The notes under the pieces were generated by a model. The model was not told the origin of the DNA, searched no databases, and saw nothing but the letters and a program-made list of their open reading frames with translations. 54,431 bases of DNA, from positions 1-54,431 of the forward strand of contig JAQXBM010000091.1 in NCBI GenBank assembly GCA_029252405.1, given 5' to 3'. The stretch is from Crocinitomicaceae bacterium (GTDB lineage: Bacteria > Bacteroidota > Bacteroidia > Flavobacteriales_D > Crocinitomicaceae). The stretch's first letter is position 1, and each line of letters opens with the position of its first letter. A program made the position numbers and the translations under genes. Shown in pieces: positions 7,650 through 16,965 of this stretch.

Positions 7650-9716
7650 ATGAAACTGAATTACACTTTATTGTCAACGTTCACAGTGTGTCTTCTATCG
7701 ATGACAAGTCTCGGTCAAGGAAACGATTGTGCAACTGCCGTAAATATTCCTACGTTGGACGGAACAAACTGTCCCACAGCATCTCCAAGTTTAACAGATG
7801 CTCTTGCGCCTGGTGGGTGTGAAGAAGGTGCCTTAGATACGTGGTTTCAATTCACGGCTCAAGGACCTTCAGCAAACATTACTGTATCCAGCACTTCGAA
7901 TGGCTGGAGACCAGAATTTTTGGTTATAAGCTCAACGAACAACTTATGTACGGGGACGCTTCTTTTGGATGGATGTTTCGACCAGAATGGTAATTACACA
8001 ACTATTGGAGGAACTCAAGCTGCACTTACAGTTGGTGACACATATTGGATCGTGGTTTCAAGTAACAATGATAACACTTCTGGGACAATTACCGTTTGTG
8101 TAGACAACCCAGCTCCACCTTCTGGCTGTGTAGATAATGAAGATTGTTCGTCTGCTGAGGTAGTCACGCTAAATGCTTCAGATGCTGGCCAAGTATGTTT
8201 GACTGATTGTAATACAGGAGCATCCGCAGGACTTGATTTTTCAGGTCTTGACATATTCTGCGAGGATACTTATAATGCTACGGTTTGGTACGAATTTACG
8301 ACAGACGCTCTCGCAGCGACACTCGACATTGATCTTTCAAGTACTGATTTATCAGACCCAGAATTCACACTTTATCAAGGGAACTCATGTGTATCACCTT
8401 GGACAATCATTGAATGTCTTGAAGGGACGGCTGGCTCAGCGAGCAGCCTGAGTATTCCAATTGCCCCGAACACAACATACGTTTTAGCCATCTCAGATGT
8501 AACAGGCGATGAAGGCGATTTCACTTTGTGTATCGAACAAAATGCCGATAACAGTGCATGTAACACGAATTCGACGATAACCGCTACAGCAACTTCTCTT
8601 GGTTCGCCTCTGGATGGACCGTATCAACCAGGTGAAGTCGTGTCCTTTTGTTATACGATAAATGGTTGGTTGGCATCAGCAACGGGGTGTAACTACTTAC
8701 AAGGAATCGTTCCGACATTCGGCGATTGCTGGGACCCGTCATCTTTCGATGCTCAAGGACAACCAACCGTGACTACTGCACTAACAACAGCTGGCGTAAC
8801 CTACCCTAGCGGCGCGGCTGCTGGAACTTGGGCTTGGCAACCAGCAGGATCTGTTCTGTATAACTTGCCTGGACCTTCCAACTTGGGACTTGTTGCCGGC
8901 GATGATGTTGGAGCTGGATGGTTCTTCACAACAACGTATCAGGCACATGGTGGTGACCCTGACTTATCTTTTGGCGATCATGACATTTGCACTGGAGCCG
9001 CTGGAGCATGTGCCGCTCAAGGATGGACAGGAGATTGTGCTGATCAAGTAGATGTTTGGACGGTTTGCTTCGATCTAATTGCAAAAGGATCCGCTGCCTG
9101 TACGGCGGGTGAAGTGGATTGTGCAGTCAATGTGAAAACTTATGCCGATGGAGAAGTTGGCTCATGGACAAATATTGGATGTAGCGCCGATATAATTAAT
9201 TCAAAATCTGGTGCTATCGATTGTACATTGCTTCCTGCAGAACTAATTTCTTTTACTGGAACTCACGATGGAGAATCAAACCTATTGAATTGGGTAACGG
9301 CGTCAGAAGAAAATACTGAAAGCTTCAAGTTGCTTCATTCTACGAATGCACAGAACTTTACTGAAGTAGCATCGTTGGATGCCGCTGGTAATTCTCAATC
9401 CATTATTGATTACTCTTACGAGCACAGAAACCCAAAAACTGGATCAAATTACTACATACTAATAGGTGTGGACATCGATGGAAAAACACAAAATCACGGG
9501 ACAATTTCAATCAACGTAGAACAAAATTTAGCCTACTACGACAGAAATAATCAACAAATCGTTTTAGCAAATAACGCGCCAGTAGAAATTTACGGAACGA
9601 ATGGAGTTGTTATCGTACGTTCAAATGGAGATAAATTAATTCCATTCTCGCACAGAGGAGTTTTCTTTATTCGTGATATCTACAATGGAACAATGCAAAA
9701 GATTGTGATCTTCTAG
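7650..9716 (+). CDS. large secreted protein with PPC-like domains and an atypical T9SS-like C-terminus
   Basis: 688 residues with signal peptide (about 1-22, ending SLGQ). Two PPC-like beta domains follow (about 24-150 and 160-290), each starting NDC/NEDC and rich in paired cysteines. A long glycine- and tryptophan-rich domain (about 300-520; GCNYLQGIVP, GDCWDPSSF) and an FN3-like linker starting LPAELISF (about 535-630) come next. The C-terminal 50 residues (PVEIYGTNG...GVFFIRD...QKIVIF) resemble the last strands of a T9SS type A sorting domain but lack the usual PNP opening strand. Surface role inferred; ligand unknown. Confidence 0.85.
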   Translation: MKLNYTLLSTFTVCLLSMTSLGQGNDCATAVNIPTLDGTNCPTASPSLTDALAPGGCEEGALDTWFQFTAQGPSANITVSSTSNGWRPEFLVISSTNNLCTGTLLLDGCFDQNGNYTTIGGTQAALTVGDTYWIVVSSNNDNTSGTITVCVDNPAPPSGCVDNEDCSSAEVVTLNASDAGQVCLTDCNTGASAGLDFSGLDIFCEDTYNATVWYEFTTDALAATLDIDLSSTDLSDPEFTLYQGNSCVSPWTIIECLEGTAGSASSLSIPIAPNTTYVLAISDVTGDEGDFTLCIEQNADNSACNTNSTITATATSLGSPLDGPYQPGEVVSFCYTINGWLASATGCNYLQGIVPTFGDCWDPSSFDAQGQPTVTTALTTAGVTYPSGAAAGTWAWQPAGSVLYNLPGPSNLGLVAGDDVGAGWFFTTTYQAHGGDPDLSFGDHDICTGAAGACAAQGWTGDCADQVDVWTVCFDLIAKGSAACTAGEVDCAVNVKTYADGEVGSWTNIGCSADIINSKSGAIDCTLLPAELISFTGTHDGESNLLNWVTASEENTESFKLLHSTNAQNFTEVASLDAAGNSQSIIDYSYEHRNPKTGSNYYILIGVDIDGKTQNHGTISINVEQNLAYYDRNNQQIVLANNAPVEIYGTNGVVIVRSNGDKLIPFSHRGVFFIRDIYNGTMQKIVIF

Positions 9717-9728
9717 ATCAACCTTGAG

Positions 9729-10961
9729 TTACCAAATATCTGAAGTTCCATCTTCTTGGTTCGCTTCATCAATAAGCGATTTCCAGTTGTATGAACCGTC
9801 TTGTGTATCTTTTACAATGGATAAATACTCGTTTTTATCCATGTCGTAGCGATCAATCGTGTCGCCGGTGTATTTCTCAATATCCTCCAGTAATTGCAAT
9901 TCGCCCTTGCTGCAAAAGGAAAGTGCCTGACCTAATTTATTTCCCCTACCTGTTCGACCACAGCGGTGAACGTAGTTTTCTGGAACATCAGGAATGTCAT
10001 AGTTAATGACCATATCGACATTTGGAATATCGATTCCTCGTGCAGCAACATCCGTTGTAACCAGCATTTTGTTTTCACCATTTCTAAAGCGGTCCAATAT
10101 CGCAAAACGATCCTGTTGCTCAATTCCTCCGTGCAAGGCCTCTGAAGCTATCTGTACACGTTCCATCGCCGCAACAACACGTCCCGCTCTAACTTGAGTA
10201 CGAACAAAAACGACCATCTTCTGCTCAGGGTACTCCTTTGCCATGTTTTCCAAAAAGAAACGCTTGTCATCCATTTCCACCATTACAATCGCGTGACTAA
10301 TGGTCTTTGCAACTGGATTTTTCGGTGAAATTTGAATTCGAATGGGATTCTTTACCACATCGTACGCCAAAGCTTTAATTTTCTTTGATATGGTAGCCGA
10401 AAAGAACAGTGTTTGTCGTTTCTGAGGAATCTTACGCATTACATCTGAGATATCCTTAGCGAATCCTAAATCCAGCATGAGGTCAGCCTCATCCAAGACA
10501 AGGTGTTTCACTCCAGTAACGTCCAAAGCGCCCTGCGAGATCAAATCGAACATTCGCCCTGGCGTTGCAATTAAAATATCCACTCCGTTGTTCAACGTTG
10601 CAATTTGCTGATCCTGTCCTACTCCACCAAAAAGTCCAAATGTCTTGACCTTTGTATTCTTAGCCAGATCCCGATAAACACTTGCAATTTGCTTCGCAAG
10701 CTCACGCGTTGGAACAAGCACCAAGCATTTTACTCCTTTGCTTTTGCTGTACTTGCTAGATCTTGAACGATGAATCAAATCAATCGTTGGAATAGCGAAG
10801 GCTGCCGTTTTTCCCGTTCCTGTTTGCGCAATCGCCATTACATCTTCTCCATCCAAAATAGGCTTGATCGCTTTGAATTGAATATCTGTTGGACGTTTAA
10901 ATCCAAGGACTTCTAATTGCTCCTTTATTTCTGGCGCGATTCTATAATCGGAGAATTTCAT
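9729..10961 (-). CDS. DEAD-box RNA helicase (RhlE-like)
   Basis: ATP-dependent RNA unwinding enzyme of 410 residues. Motifs seen: Q motif FKRPTDIQ (about 23-30), Walker A AQTGTGKT (about 45-52), PTRELA, DEAD in VLDEADLMLD (about 155-164), SAT in FFSATI, and motif VI HRCGRTGRG near residue 340. It has only a short C-terminal tail, unlike RhlE proteins with long basic tails. Transcribed alone; it ends 13 bases from the convergent secreted protein. A second DEAD-box gene is at 44874. Cytoplasmic; probable role in RNA decay or ribosome assembly, by family only. Confidence 0.93.
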   Translation of the reverse strand: MKFSDYRIAPEIKEQLEVLGFKRPTDIQFKAIKPILDGEDVMAIAQTGTGKTAAFAIPTIDLIHRSRSSKYSKSKGVKCLVLVPTRELAKQIASVYRDLAKNTKVKTFGLFGGVGQDQQIATLNNGVDILIATPGRMFDLISQGALDVTGVKHLVLDEADLMLDLGFAKDISDVMRKIPQKRQTLFFSATISKKIKALAYDVVKNPIRIQISPKNPVAKTISHAIVMVEMDDKRFFLENMAKEYPEQKMVVFVRTQVRAGRVVAAMERVQIASEALHGGIEQQDRFAILDRFRNGENKMLVTTDVAARGIDIPNVDMVINYDIPDVPENYVHRCGRTGRGNKLGQALSFCSKGELQLLEDIEKYTGDTIDRYDMDKNEYLSIVKDTQDGSYNWKSLIDEANQEDGTSDIW

Positions 10962-10980
10962 AATGAAACGGTTTAAAACT

Positions 10981-11024
10981 AAAAAAGGACTCCAATTTCG
11001 ACGAATCGAAACGAAGTCCTTTTT
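10981..11024 (-). terminator. intrinsic terminator after the zinc-ribbon/Nif3 genes
   Basis: AAAAAGGACT (10982-10991) pairs with AGTCCTTTTT (11015-11024); inside the loop TTTCGA/TCGAAA can pair again. The minus-strand copy ends in a run of T, placing it just after the stop of the gene at 11043. It may work in both directions. Confidence 0.75.
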
Positions 11025-11042
11025 AAAACGTTATTGTTTGGA

Positions 11043-11792
11043 TTAATCTTCTGATTCCGATGGAACGAGGATACGTCCACAGTGCTCACAAGCAATCACT
11101 TTTTTCTTTGTTTGAATATCTAATTGACGTTGTGGTGGAATTTTGTTGAAACATCCTCCACATGCATCACGATCAACAGGAACAACAGCCAATCCGTTAC
11201 GAGCGTTTTCACGCAAACGAGTGTAAGCTCCAGACAAACGAGCGTCCAATTTCTTCAACGCTGTTTTAGACTTCTTCTCTAATTTCTCCTCTTGAGCTTG
11301 CGTTTCAGCAATGATCTCATCCAACTCAGCTTTCTTAGAAGCTAAATCTTCTGCTCTGAAATCTCTTCTTTCTTTCGCTTCGTCAAGAATTTCTTTCTTA
11401 CCACCGATCTTCGCTTTCGATTCTTTCGAACGCTTTTCGTTCAATCGAATTTCCAATTCTTGAAACTCGATCTCTTTCGCAATCGATTCAAATTCACGGT
11501 TGTTACGAACGTTATTTTGTTGCTCTTTGTATTTAGCAATAGCTGTTTCAGCATCTTTGCTAGAGTTCTTACGGTCAGAAATTTCTGTATCTAAATCTTT
11601 GATTTCAGACTCTATGTTGGCAATACGTGTATCTAATCCAGCAATTTCGTCCTCCAAATCTTGTACTTCCAAAGGAAGCTCCCCTCGAATCGTTCTGATA
11701 CGATCGATTTCAGAGTCAATGCGTTGCAAATTGTAAAGACCATCTAGCTTTTCAGCGATTGTCATTTCTTTTTTCGTTGCAGTTTTTGCCAT
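11043..11792 (-). CDS. coiled-coil protein with C-terminal zinc ribbon (COG1579 type)
   Basis: 249 residues. Residues about 10-190 are almost wholly charged heptads and should form a long coiled-coil hairpin. The C-terminus has two CxxC pairs, CGGC near 213 and CEHC near 236, forming a four-cysteine zinc ribbon. This is the family often called C4-type zinc ribbon domain protein or putative nucleic-acid-binding protein; molecular role unknown. It starts 3 bases after the stop of the Nif3-like gene, a pairing widespread in Bacteroidota, and the two are clearly cotranscribed. Confidence 0.88.
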   Translation of the reverse strand: MAKTATKKEMTIAEKLDGLYNLQRIDSEIDRIRTIRGELPLEVQDLEDEIAGLDTRIANIESEIKDLDTEISDRKNSSKDAETAIAKYKEQQNNVRNNREFESIAKEIEFQELEIRLNEKRSKESKAKIGGKKEILDEAKERRDFRAEDLASKKAELDEIIAETQAQEEKLEKKSKTALKKLDARLSGAYTRLRENARNGLAVVPVDRDACGGCFNKIPPQRQLDIQTKKKVIACEHCGRILVPSESED

Positions 11793-11795
11793 GAG

Positions 11796-12890
11796 CTAAA
11801 AATAATTTATTGGGTTCGTGTTGACCTCTGTTAAATGAACCGCAAATTTAGGAAATTTTTTCGTCAAAATCCCCTCTAAAAGGTGAGAAGTATATTGTTC
11901 ACTCTCATAATGACCAATGTCAGCAATGATAATCTGCCGATCGGCATCGAAAAACTCGTGGTATTTGTAATCTCCAGTGATGTAAATATCCGCTTTCTTT
12001 GAAATCGCCTTGCGCAGTAAAAAACTACCTGCTCCGCCGCAATATGCAACAGTCTGAATGTTTTCAGAAATCAAATCGGTGTGTCGAATCACTCCACAAT
12101 TAAACGTATCCTTGATGTGTTTCAGAAAATCCTTGGTCGGCATCGGTTCAGAAAGCATTCCAATCATTCCCGCACCTTCAAAATTATTTTCATTCAAGAT
12201 TGGATAGACTTCATACGCCACTTCCTCATAAGGATGAGCATCTTTCATTGCTCGAACGACAGAATTCAACGTGTGTTTCGACACAAGCACTTCCACCTTA
12301 GTTTCTAAACTATTCTCGCGCTCACCTTCCTTCCCAATAAATGGATTAGCTCCTTCCCCTGGCACAAACGTTCCTGTTCCTGAAGTCGAAAAACTAACTT
12401 CACCGTAATTCCCAATTGACCCCGCCCCTTCCTCGAATAAGGCATTCATGACATTCGCAACGTAATCATCCGGCACGTAGACAACCAATTTCGTCAGTAC
12501 ATTATGTTTTGGAGCCAATATTTGAATGTTGTCTAATCCAATTCGCTTCCCAATTTCTGCATTTACGCCAAATCGGTAGTTATCCAGGTTTGTGTGAATT
12601 GCATATAACGCAACGTCATTCTTAATTGCTTTGAGGATTGTACGCTGCACGTAATTACTGCCACTCAACCGCTTCAAGCCTTTGAAAAGGATGGGATGGT
12701 GAGCAATTACAACGTTACAATTCTTTTCGATCGCTTCGTCGATAACCGATTCGATACAATCTAGACTAACGAGCGCACCCGTTACATCCATCGCTGGATC
12801 ACCAACAATTAACCCTGAATTATCATACGATTCCTGACTTGATATTGGCGCCAAGGATTCGAGGTAATTCGTCAATTCGAATAATTTCAT
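11796..12890 (-). CDS. Nif3-like dinuclear metal centre protein (YqfO/YbgI family)
   Basis: 364 residues, the long form of the family with a CutA/PII-like domain inserted between the two halves of the Nif3 fold (about residues 130-230, including HPYEEVAYEV). Seen: the metal-binding AHHPILFKGLK (about 64-74), THTNLD-like IHTNLDNY (about 98-105), and C-terminal GGAGSFL...ITGDYKYHEF...DIGHYESE, whose His and Glu complete the dinuclear site. Often annotated as GTP cyclohydrolase I type 2 but its reaction is unsettled. Precedes the zinc-ribbon gene in one operon. Confidence 0.92.
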   Translation of the reverse strand: MKLFELTNYLESLAPISSQESYDNSGLIVGDPAMDVTGALVSLDCIESVIDEAIEKNCNVVIAHHPILFKGLKRLSGSNYVQRTILKAIKNDVALYAIHTNLDNYRFGVNAEIGKRIGLDNIQILAPKHNVLTKLVVYVPDDYVANVMNALFEEGAGSIGNYGEVSFSTSGTGTFVPGEGANPFIGKEGERENSLETKVEVLVSKHTLNSVVRAMKDAHPYEEVAYEVYPILNENNFEGAGMIGMLSEPMPTKDFLKHIKDTFNCGVIRHTDLISENIQTVAYCGGAGSFLLRKAISKKADIYITGDYKYHEFFDADRQIIIADIGHYESEQYTSHLLEGILTKKFPKFAVHLTEVNTNPINYF

Positions 12891-12900
12891 ACCTGTAAAT

Positions 12901-13656
12901 TTATAATTTAAAGGTTAATCCTAAATCGAAGCCAAAAGCACGCCCGAAATGATTGTAAGAGTCAGTTTTCACGTAAGAATCTGTCAGTTGGATTCGATAT
13001 TCCGGCATGAAAAGCAAGGTGAAGTTATCTGAAAACTGAAATTGCACTCCAATACTCAATGCGGCACTTAGGGCGAAAGATGCGTATCCATTTCTCCGTT
13101 TGATTTGCTCATCTCCCGTTGCATCAACTGTATCGCGCCATTCTTGATCTTGCCTATAGCTTAAAAACAGTTGAGGCGTCAATCCTCCACCTGCTAAAAA
13201 CGTGATTTCATCTCCGTAAGTAAACAAGGCCTTAATCGGCATTCCGATATATGAATAAGTCGTTTCGTATTTGAACAAAGTATCGACATCTTCAAAAAGA
13301 TAACTTTCACCGTTTCGCATGAAACTTACTCCGCCTTGAATAGCAATATTCTTGTGAACTTGATTGCGAAATCCGATTCCGAATGACCAACGGCTGAGGG
13401 AACTTTCAAATTCCCTTTCTCCCAATGGATCGCCAAATGGTGGAGCACTTTCCTCCAATTTTCTTGTTGTATACGACCAGTTCGAAACGAGGTACACCTC
13501 TGTACTTCCATCCTGAACCCGTTTATCTTTGGACTTTTCCTTTTTATCTTCCTTCTTCGGCTCTTCTTCTCCTCCTAACTCCACTTGAGACCAACCAGAA
13601 AAAGTGGCTCCCAAAACGAAAATCAACGCAATACCCTGTTTTATTCTCATAGACAT
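12901..13656 (-). CDS. outer-membrane beta-barrel protein, PorT-like size and architecture
   Basis: 251 residues with signal peptide (about 1-23, ending GWSQ), a short lysine/glutamate-rich segment (EEEPKKEDKKEKSKDK, about 30-46), then alternating hydrophobic strands with aromatic girdles ending in FGFDLGLTFKL, a typical outer-membrane terminal strand. This fits an 8-10 strand barrel of the OMP_b-brl_2/PorT-like group. Specific function cannot be assigned. It ends 10 bases before the Nif3-like gene start, so it may head that operon. Its upstream region has GATATTTG, one base off the -7 consensus. Confidence 0.75.
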   Translation of the reverse strand: MSMRIKQGIALIFVLGATFSGWSQVELGGEEEPKKEDKKEKSKDKRVQDGSTEVYLVSNWSYTTRKLEESAPPFGDPLGEREFESSLSRWSFGIGFRNQVHKNIAIQGGVSFMRNGESYLFEDVDTLFKYETTYSYIGMPIKALFTYGDEITFLAGGGLTPQLFLSYRQDQEWRDTVDATGDEQIKRRNGYASFALSAALSIGVQFQFSDNFTLLFMPEYRIQLTDSYVKTDSYNHFGRAFGFDLGLTFKL

Positions 13657-13723
13657 ATCTTATCAGTACAAATATCGGTATTTCGAGTGAGAATTATTCT
13701 ACCGTTCAATCAATGATATTAAC

Positions 13724-13731
13724 TACTTTTG
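13724..13731 (+). promoter_or_regulatory. -7 promoter box TACTTTTG for the LtaS-like operon
   Basis: Exact TAnnTTTG match ending 5 bases before the ATG at 13737, so the transcript would start at or beside the start codon. Confidence 0.5.
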
Positions 13732-13736
13732 ATTAA

Positions 13737-15635
13737 ATGAATGTGAACTTAAGGTTTCCTGAACATGTAAAAAATGTATTCATTCGATTAACAATAGTCT
13801 TTGGAATGTTGTTGATAACACGCGTGCTTTTTTACTTCTCTAATTCGAACTCCTTTTCTGAGGTTGGGTTCATGGATTTCTTTTGGGGCGCATGGTTCGA
13901 TATTATAACCATTTCACTGTACTTCTTTGGCTACGTCGGATTGTACATGCTGCCCATTCCTCTTCGTCATCAAGCTTGGTACCGCATCCTGTTTAAAGTT
14001 GGATTTTTGGCACTTGCCGGCTTCATGTTATTCCTGAATTTGATTGATATTTCCTACTTCCCATTCACCCAAAAACGCTCTACCGCTGATTTATTAGGAA
14101 CAGTCTCAACGGGAGATGATTTTGGACAACTTATTGGAACATTTTTAGCCGAAAATTGGTACCTGCTGCTCTTATTCATCGTGTTGATTTTCCTCCTTGA
14201 ACGCCTCTATCGACTTTCAAAAGACAGCAAAGAGAAATCGACGCTATCTACTTTGCAATTTCAGAAAGTGAATTGGATCTGGTTTTTGTTGATTGTTCCT
14301 CTGATGATTTTTCTTGGGCGCGGTGGTACTCGTCCTGTTCCTATAGGAATTCTTGATGCTACAGCCTTCACTTCTTCTCAAAATACTGCACTTGTATTGA
14401 ACACGCCGTTTACCTTTATTAAGACGATCGCTGTGGAAGGAATTGAGCAAAAGAACTACTTCTCAATCGAGGAAGAAAAGAAGTATTTCGATCCGATTCA
14501 CACCTCCCAACCTGCGAACATTTTGCCCGACAGCACGAATGTTGTCATTTTGGTTTTGGAAAGTTTCGGGAAGGAATTTGTTGGAATCTTAAGCGGAGAA
14601 GAAAGCTACGCTCCTTACCTCGATTCCATGATATCAGAGTCCATGTACTTCGAATACGCCTTCGCAAACGGTAAGAAATCAAATGAGTCGATTCCAGCAA
14701 TTTTGGCCTCCATTCCTTCCTTGACGGCAAATCCCTACTCGTCCTCTCAATATGGCGATAACGACATTCACGCGCTTCCTTCAATCTTGAAAGAAAACGG
14801 TTATTCAACAGCATTTTATCATGGTGCTTCCAACGGTTCTATGCTCTTCGATAGCTTCTCTAAGCGCGCTGGAATGGAGTTCTACTTCGGAAGAAACGAA
14901 TACGGAAATGATGACCATTTTGACGGGCACTGGGCAATTTCCGATGGATATTTCAATCCGTGGTCTGCGAAAAAAATGAGCGAGTTGAAACCTCCATTTT
15001 GCAGCTTACTGTTCAACACTTCATCTCATCACCCTTATTTTGTGCCGAAGAAATTCAGAAAATTCACCAAGAAAGGGCCTCAAGAAATTTGTGCGGCAAT
15101 TAGCTATTCAGATTATGCACTTCGCCTCTTTTTCGATGAAGCAAAAAAGCAAGATTGGTATGAAAATACGCTCTTCGTTTTTGTAGCGGATCACAGTCCG
15201 GCGAGCTATACTTCACAGTACAATTTACGCAATGAAATGTATCGAATCCCACTTGCGTTTTATCACCCAAAGGGACTCATCAAACCCGAGAAAAGAAGTG
15301 AAATTGCACAACAATTAGACGTTTTTCCAACGATTTTAGACCTATTAAACGTTAAAAGCACCTATTATTCGTACGGCTCATCATTGCTTCAAGGCACTGA
15401 AAAATACGGGATTACGCACCTTGAAGGAAGTTATTACTACTTCAATGGTGAACAAATGATGATTTTCAGTAAGGATCAAGCACAAAATTTGCTTAACTTT
15501 ACGAAAGGCAGTGTTGTAACGGAAAACGAACTCCCCAATTATAAAGATGTAATAAAGGAAAGAGAGAACCGTCTAAAAGCTATACTGCAAAGATATTCGA
15601 GAGATTTAGTTTCGAATCAAACAAGAGTAAAATGA
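13737..15635 (+). CDS. LtaS/MdoB-like membrane phosphoglycerol transferase-type protein (sulfatase fold)
   Basis: 632 residues: about five transmembrane helices in residues 15-160 and at about 180-200, then an extracytoplasmic sulfatase-like domain. The catalytic domain has the metal-binding VLVLESFGKEF (about 265-275), GKKSNESIPA (about 312-321) where the LtaS nucleophilic Thr is replaced by Ser, SSHHPYF (about 429-435) and VADHSP (about 483-488). In the family such enzymes transfer glycerophosphate or phosphoethanolamine to glycans or lipids. The next gene overlaps by 4 bases and encodes a lipid kinase, consistent with recycling of diacylglycerol. The acceptor in this Gram-negative cell is unknown. 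Confidence 0.9.
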   Translation: MNVNLRFPEHVKNVFIRLTIVFGMLLITRVLFYFSNSNSFSEVGFMDFFWGAWFDIITISLYFFGYVGLYMLPIPLRHQAWYRILFKVGFLALAGFMLFLNLIDISYFPFTQKRSTADLLGTVSTGDDFGQLIGTFLAENWYLLLLFIVLIFLLERLYRLSKDSKEKSTLSTLQFQKVNWIWFLLIVPLMIFLGRGGTRPVPIGILDATAFTSSQNTALVLNTPFTFIKTIAVEGIEQKNYFSIEEEKKYFDPIHTSQPANILPDSTNVVILVLESFGKEFVGILSGEESYAPYLDSMISESMYFEYAFANGKKSNESIPAILASIPSLTANPYSSSQYGDNDIHALPSILKENGYSTAFYHGASNGSMLFDSFSKRAGMEFYFGRNEYGNDDHFDGHWAISDGYFNPWSAKKMSELKPPFCSLLFNTSSHHPYFVPKKFRKFTKKGPQEICAAISYSDYALRLFFDEAKKQDWYENTLFVFVADHSPASYTSQYNLRNEMYRIPLAFYHPKGLIKPEKRSEIAQQLDVFPTILDLLNVKSTYYSYGSSLLQGTEKYGITHLEGSYYYFNGEQMMIFSKDQAQNLLNFTKGSVVTENELPNYKDVIKERENRLKAILQRYSRDLVSNQTRVK

Positions 15636-16513
15636 AGCAACGTATTCAATTCATCATTAATCCGATTTCAGGAGTCCACAAAAAGACGGACATCCCTGGG
15701 TTGATTGATATGCACTTGGATCATGACAAATACGAATACGATATTTCTTACACGGAGTACCGAAAGCATGCAATCAAACTCGCGAAGAAATGTTCCAAAG
15801 ATGGAATAGACATCGTTTGTGCTGTTGGCGGCGACGGATCTGTTCATGAAGTTGGAACTGCACTCATTGGAACGAAAACGCAAATGGCAATCATTCCAGT
15901 TGGATCTGGAAATGGATTAGCACGTCACCTCAATATTCCGTTAAATGTAAAAGATGCAATTCTTTGTATCAACGATGGAAAATACATCCACATGGATACA
16001 GTGAAGGTGAACAACAAAGCGTTCATTGGAATTGGAGGTTACGGTTTTGATGCGGTAGTGGCAAAGGAATTCGATAAAGGAAAGAAACGAGGTTTACTCG
16101 GATACATCATTACGGTATTCAAGGAGTTCTTTAAATACAACCCGTTGAATGTATCCATTGACATTGACGGAAAAGTGAAATCGCTTCCCGTTATGTTATG
16201 TACAGTTGCGAACTCTTCGCAATTCGGAAACGGATTTACAGTTTCTCCTGATTCTGATGTAGAAGATGGCGAGTTGGAATTGTTTATCCTAAAACCATTC
16301 TCAATTTGGAATGCCCCTCGAATCGCTTACAACTTCTTCCGTAAAAAAGCTCAGAAGAAAAAGTTCGGAGAAATCATTCGATTCAAAAAAGCGCGCATTA
16401 AGCTCTCAAAAAAAATCGCACATTACGACGGTGAACCAATCGATGTAACGTACGAATTGAGTGTTAGCGTTGTACCGAAAAGTCTACATGTATTAGTCGG
16501 AAATAAAAAGTAA
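15632..16513 (+). CDS. diacylglycerol kinase-family lipid kinase (YegS/DgkB type)
   Basis: 293 residues. The N-terminal catalytic domain has FIINPISG (about 5-12), the nucleotide loop VGGDGSVHEVG (about 65-75) and PVGSGNGLARHL (about 89-100), all standard for DAGK_cat proteins; the C-terminal domain is the beta-sandwich of the family with FGNGFTVSPDSDVEDG near 200-215. It phosphorylates a lipid alcohol such as diacylglycerol. Its ATG overlaps the stop of the LtaS-like gene (ATGA), indicating coupling. Substrate specificity cannot be read from sequence. Confidence 0.93.
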   Translation: MKQRIQFIINPISGVHKKTDIPGLIDMHLDHDKYEYDISYTEYRKHAIKLAKKCSKDGIDIVCAVGGDGSVHEVGTALIGTKTQMAIIPVGSGNGLARHLNIPLNVKDAILCINDGKYIHMDTVKVNNKAFIGIGGYGFDAVVAKEFDKGKKRGLLGYIITVFKEFFKYNPLNVSIDIDGKVKSLPVMLCTVANSSQFGNGFTVSPDSDVEDGELELFILKPFSIWNAPRIAYNFFRKKAQKKKFGEIIRFKKARIKLSKKIAHYDGEPIDVTYELSVSVVPKSLHVLVGNKK

Positions 16514-16965
16514 TGAGTGACTTTCTTTCACCAGACCTAGAAACTTTTCTTGGAAAAATAAACAATCTGTCTGCGGATACCTGTGCAGAATGGGGTGTAA
16601 TGAGCGCTCAACAAATGATCGAACATCTTTCGAATACTATTGATTTATCCACTGGAAAAATTAAAGGGGTGCTCAGTATCCCTGAGGATAAAGTTGAACG
16701 CGCTCTGACGTATTTGCACTCGGAAAAACCATTTCCTAAAGGTGTAAAAGTGGCTTATGCTCCGGAGAAACCAAAATTGAGAAACGAGGATTTAGAAACG
16801 GCAATCGACGAATTAACTATGAAATGGATCGCTTTTGAGGAATACTATCACGATAATCCTGAGGCTGAAAATATGCATCCTGTATATGGAGTCCTTGGTT
16901 ATGAAGGTTGGTTGAGAATACACTCGAAACATTTCACACATCACTTTTTACAGTTCAATTTGTAA
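16513..16965 (+). CDS. DinB-superfamily protein (DUF1569-like)
   Basis: 150 residues, predicted four-helix bundle. WGVMSAQQMIEHLSN (about 27-41) carries the first metal-binding His, and HSKHFTHHFLQF at the C-terminus carries the others, the DinB/YfiT arrangement. Such proteins often act as thiol transferases or have unknown roles. Its start overlaps the kinase stop by one base (TAATG), and the following small gene repeats this arrangement, so it belongs to the same operon. Confidence 0.8.
   Translation: MSDFLSPDLETFLGKINNLSADTCAEWGVMSAQQMIEHLSNTIDLSTGKIKGVLSIPEDKVERALTYLHSEKPFPKGVKVAYAPEKPKLRNEDLETAIDELTMKWIAFEEYYHDNPEAENMHPVYGVLGYEGWLRIHSKHFTHHFLQFNL

Noticed and set aside
16908-16964. An upstream start for the 54-residue membrane protein
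   Set aside because: Lies inside the DinB-like gene; the TAATG overlap start is the usual operon arrangement.
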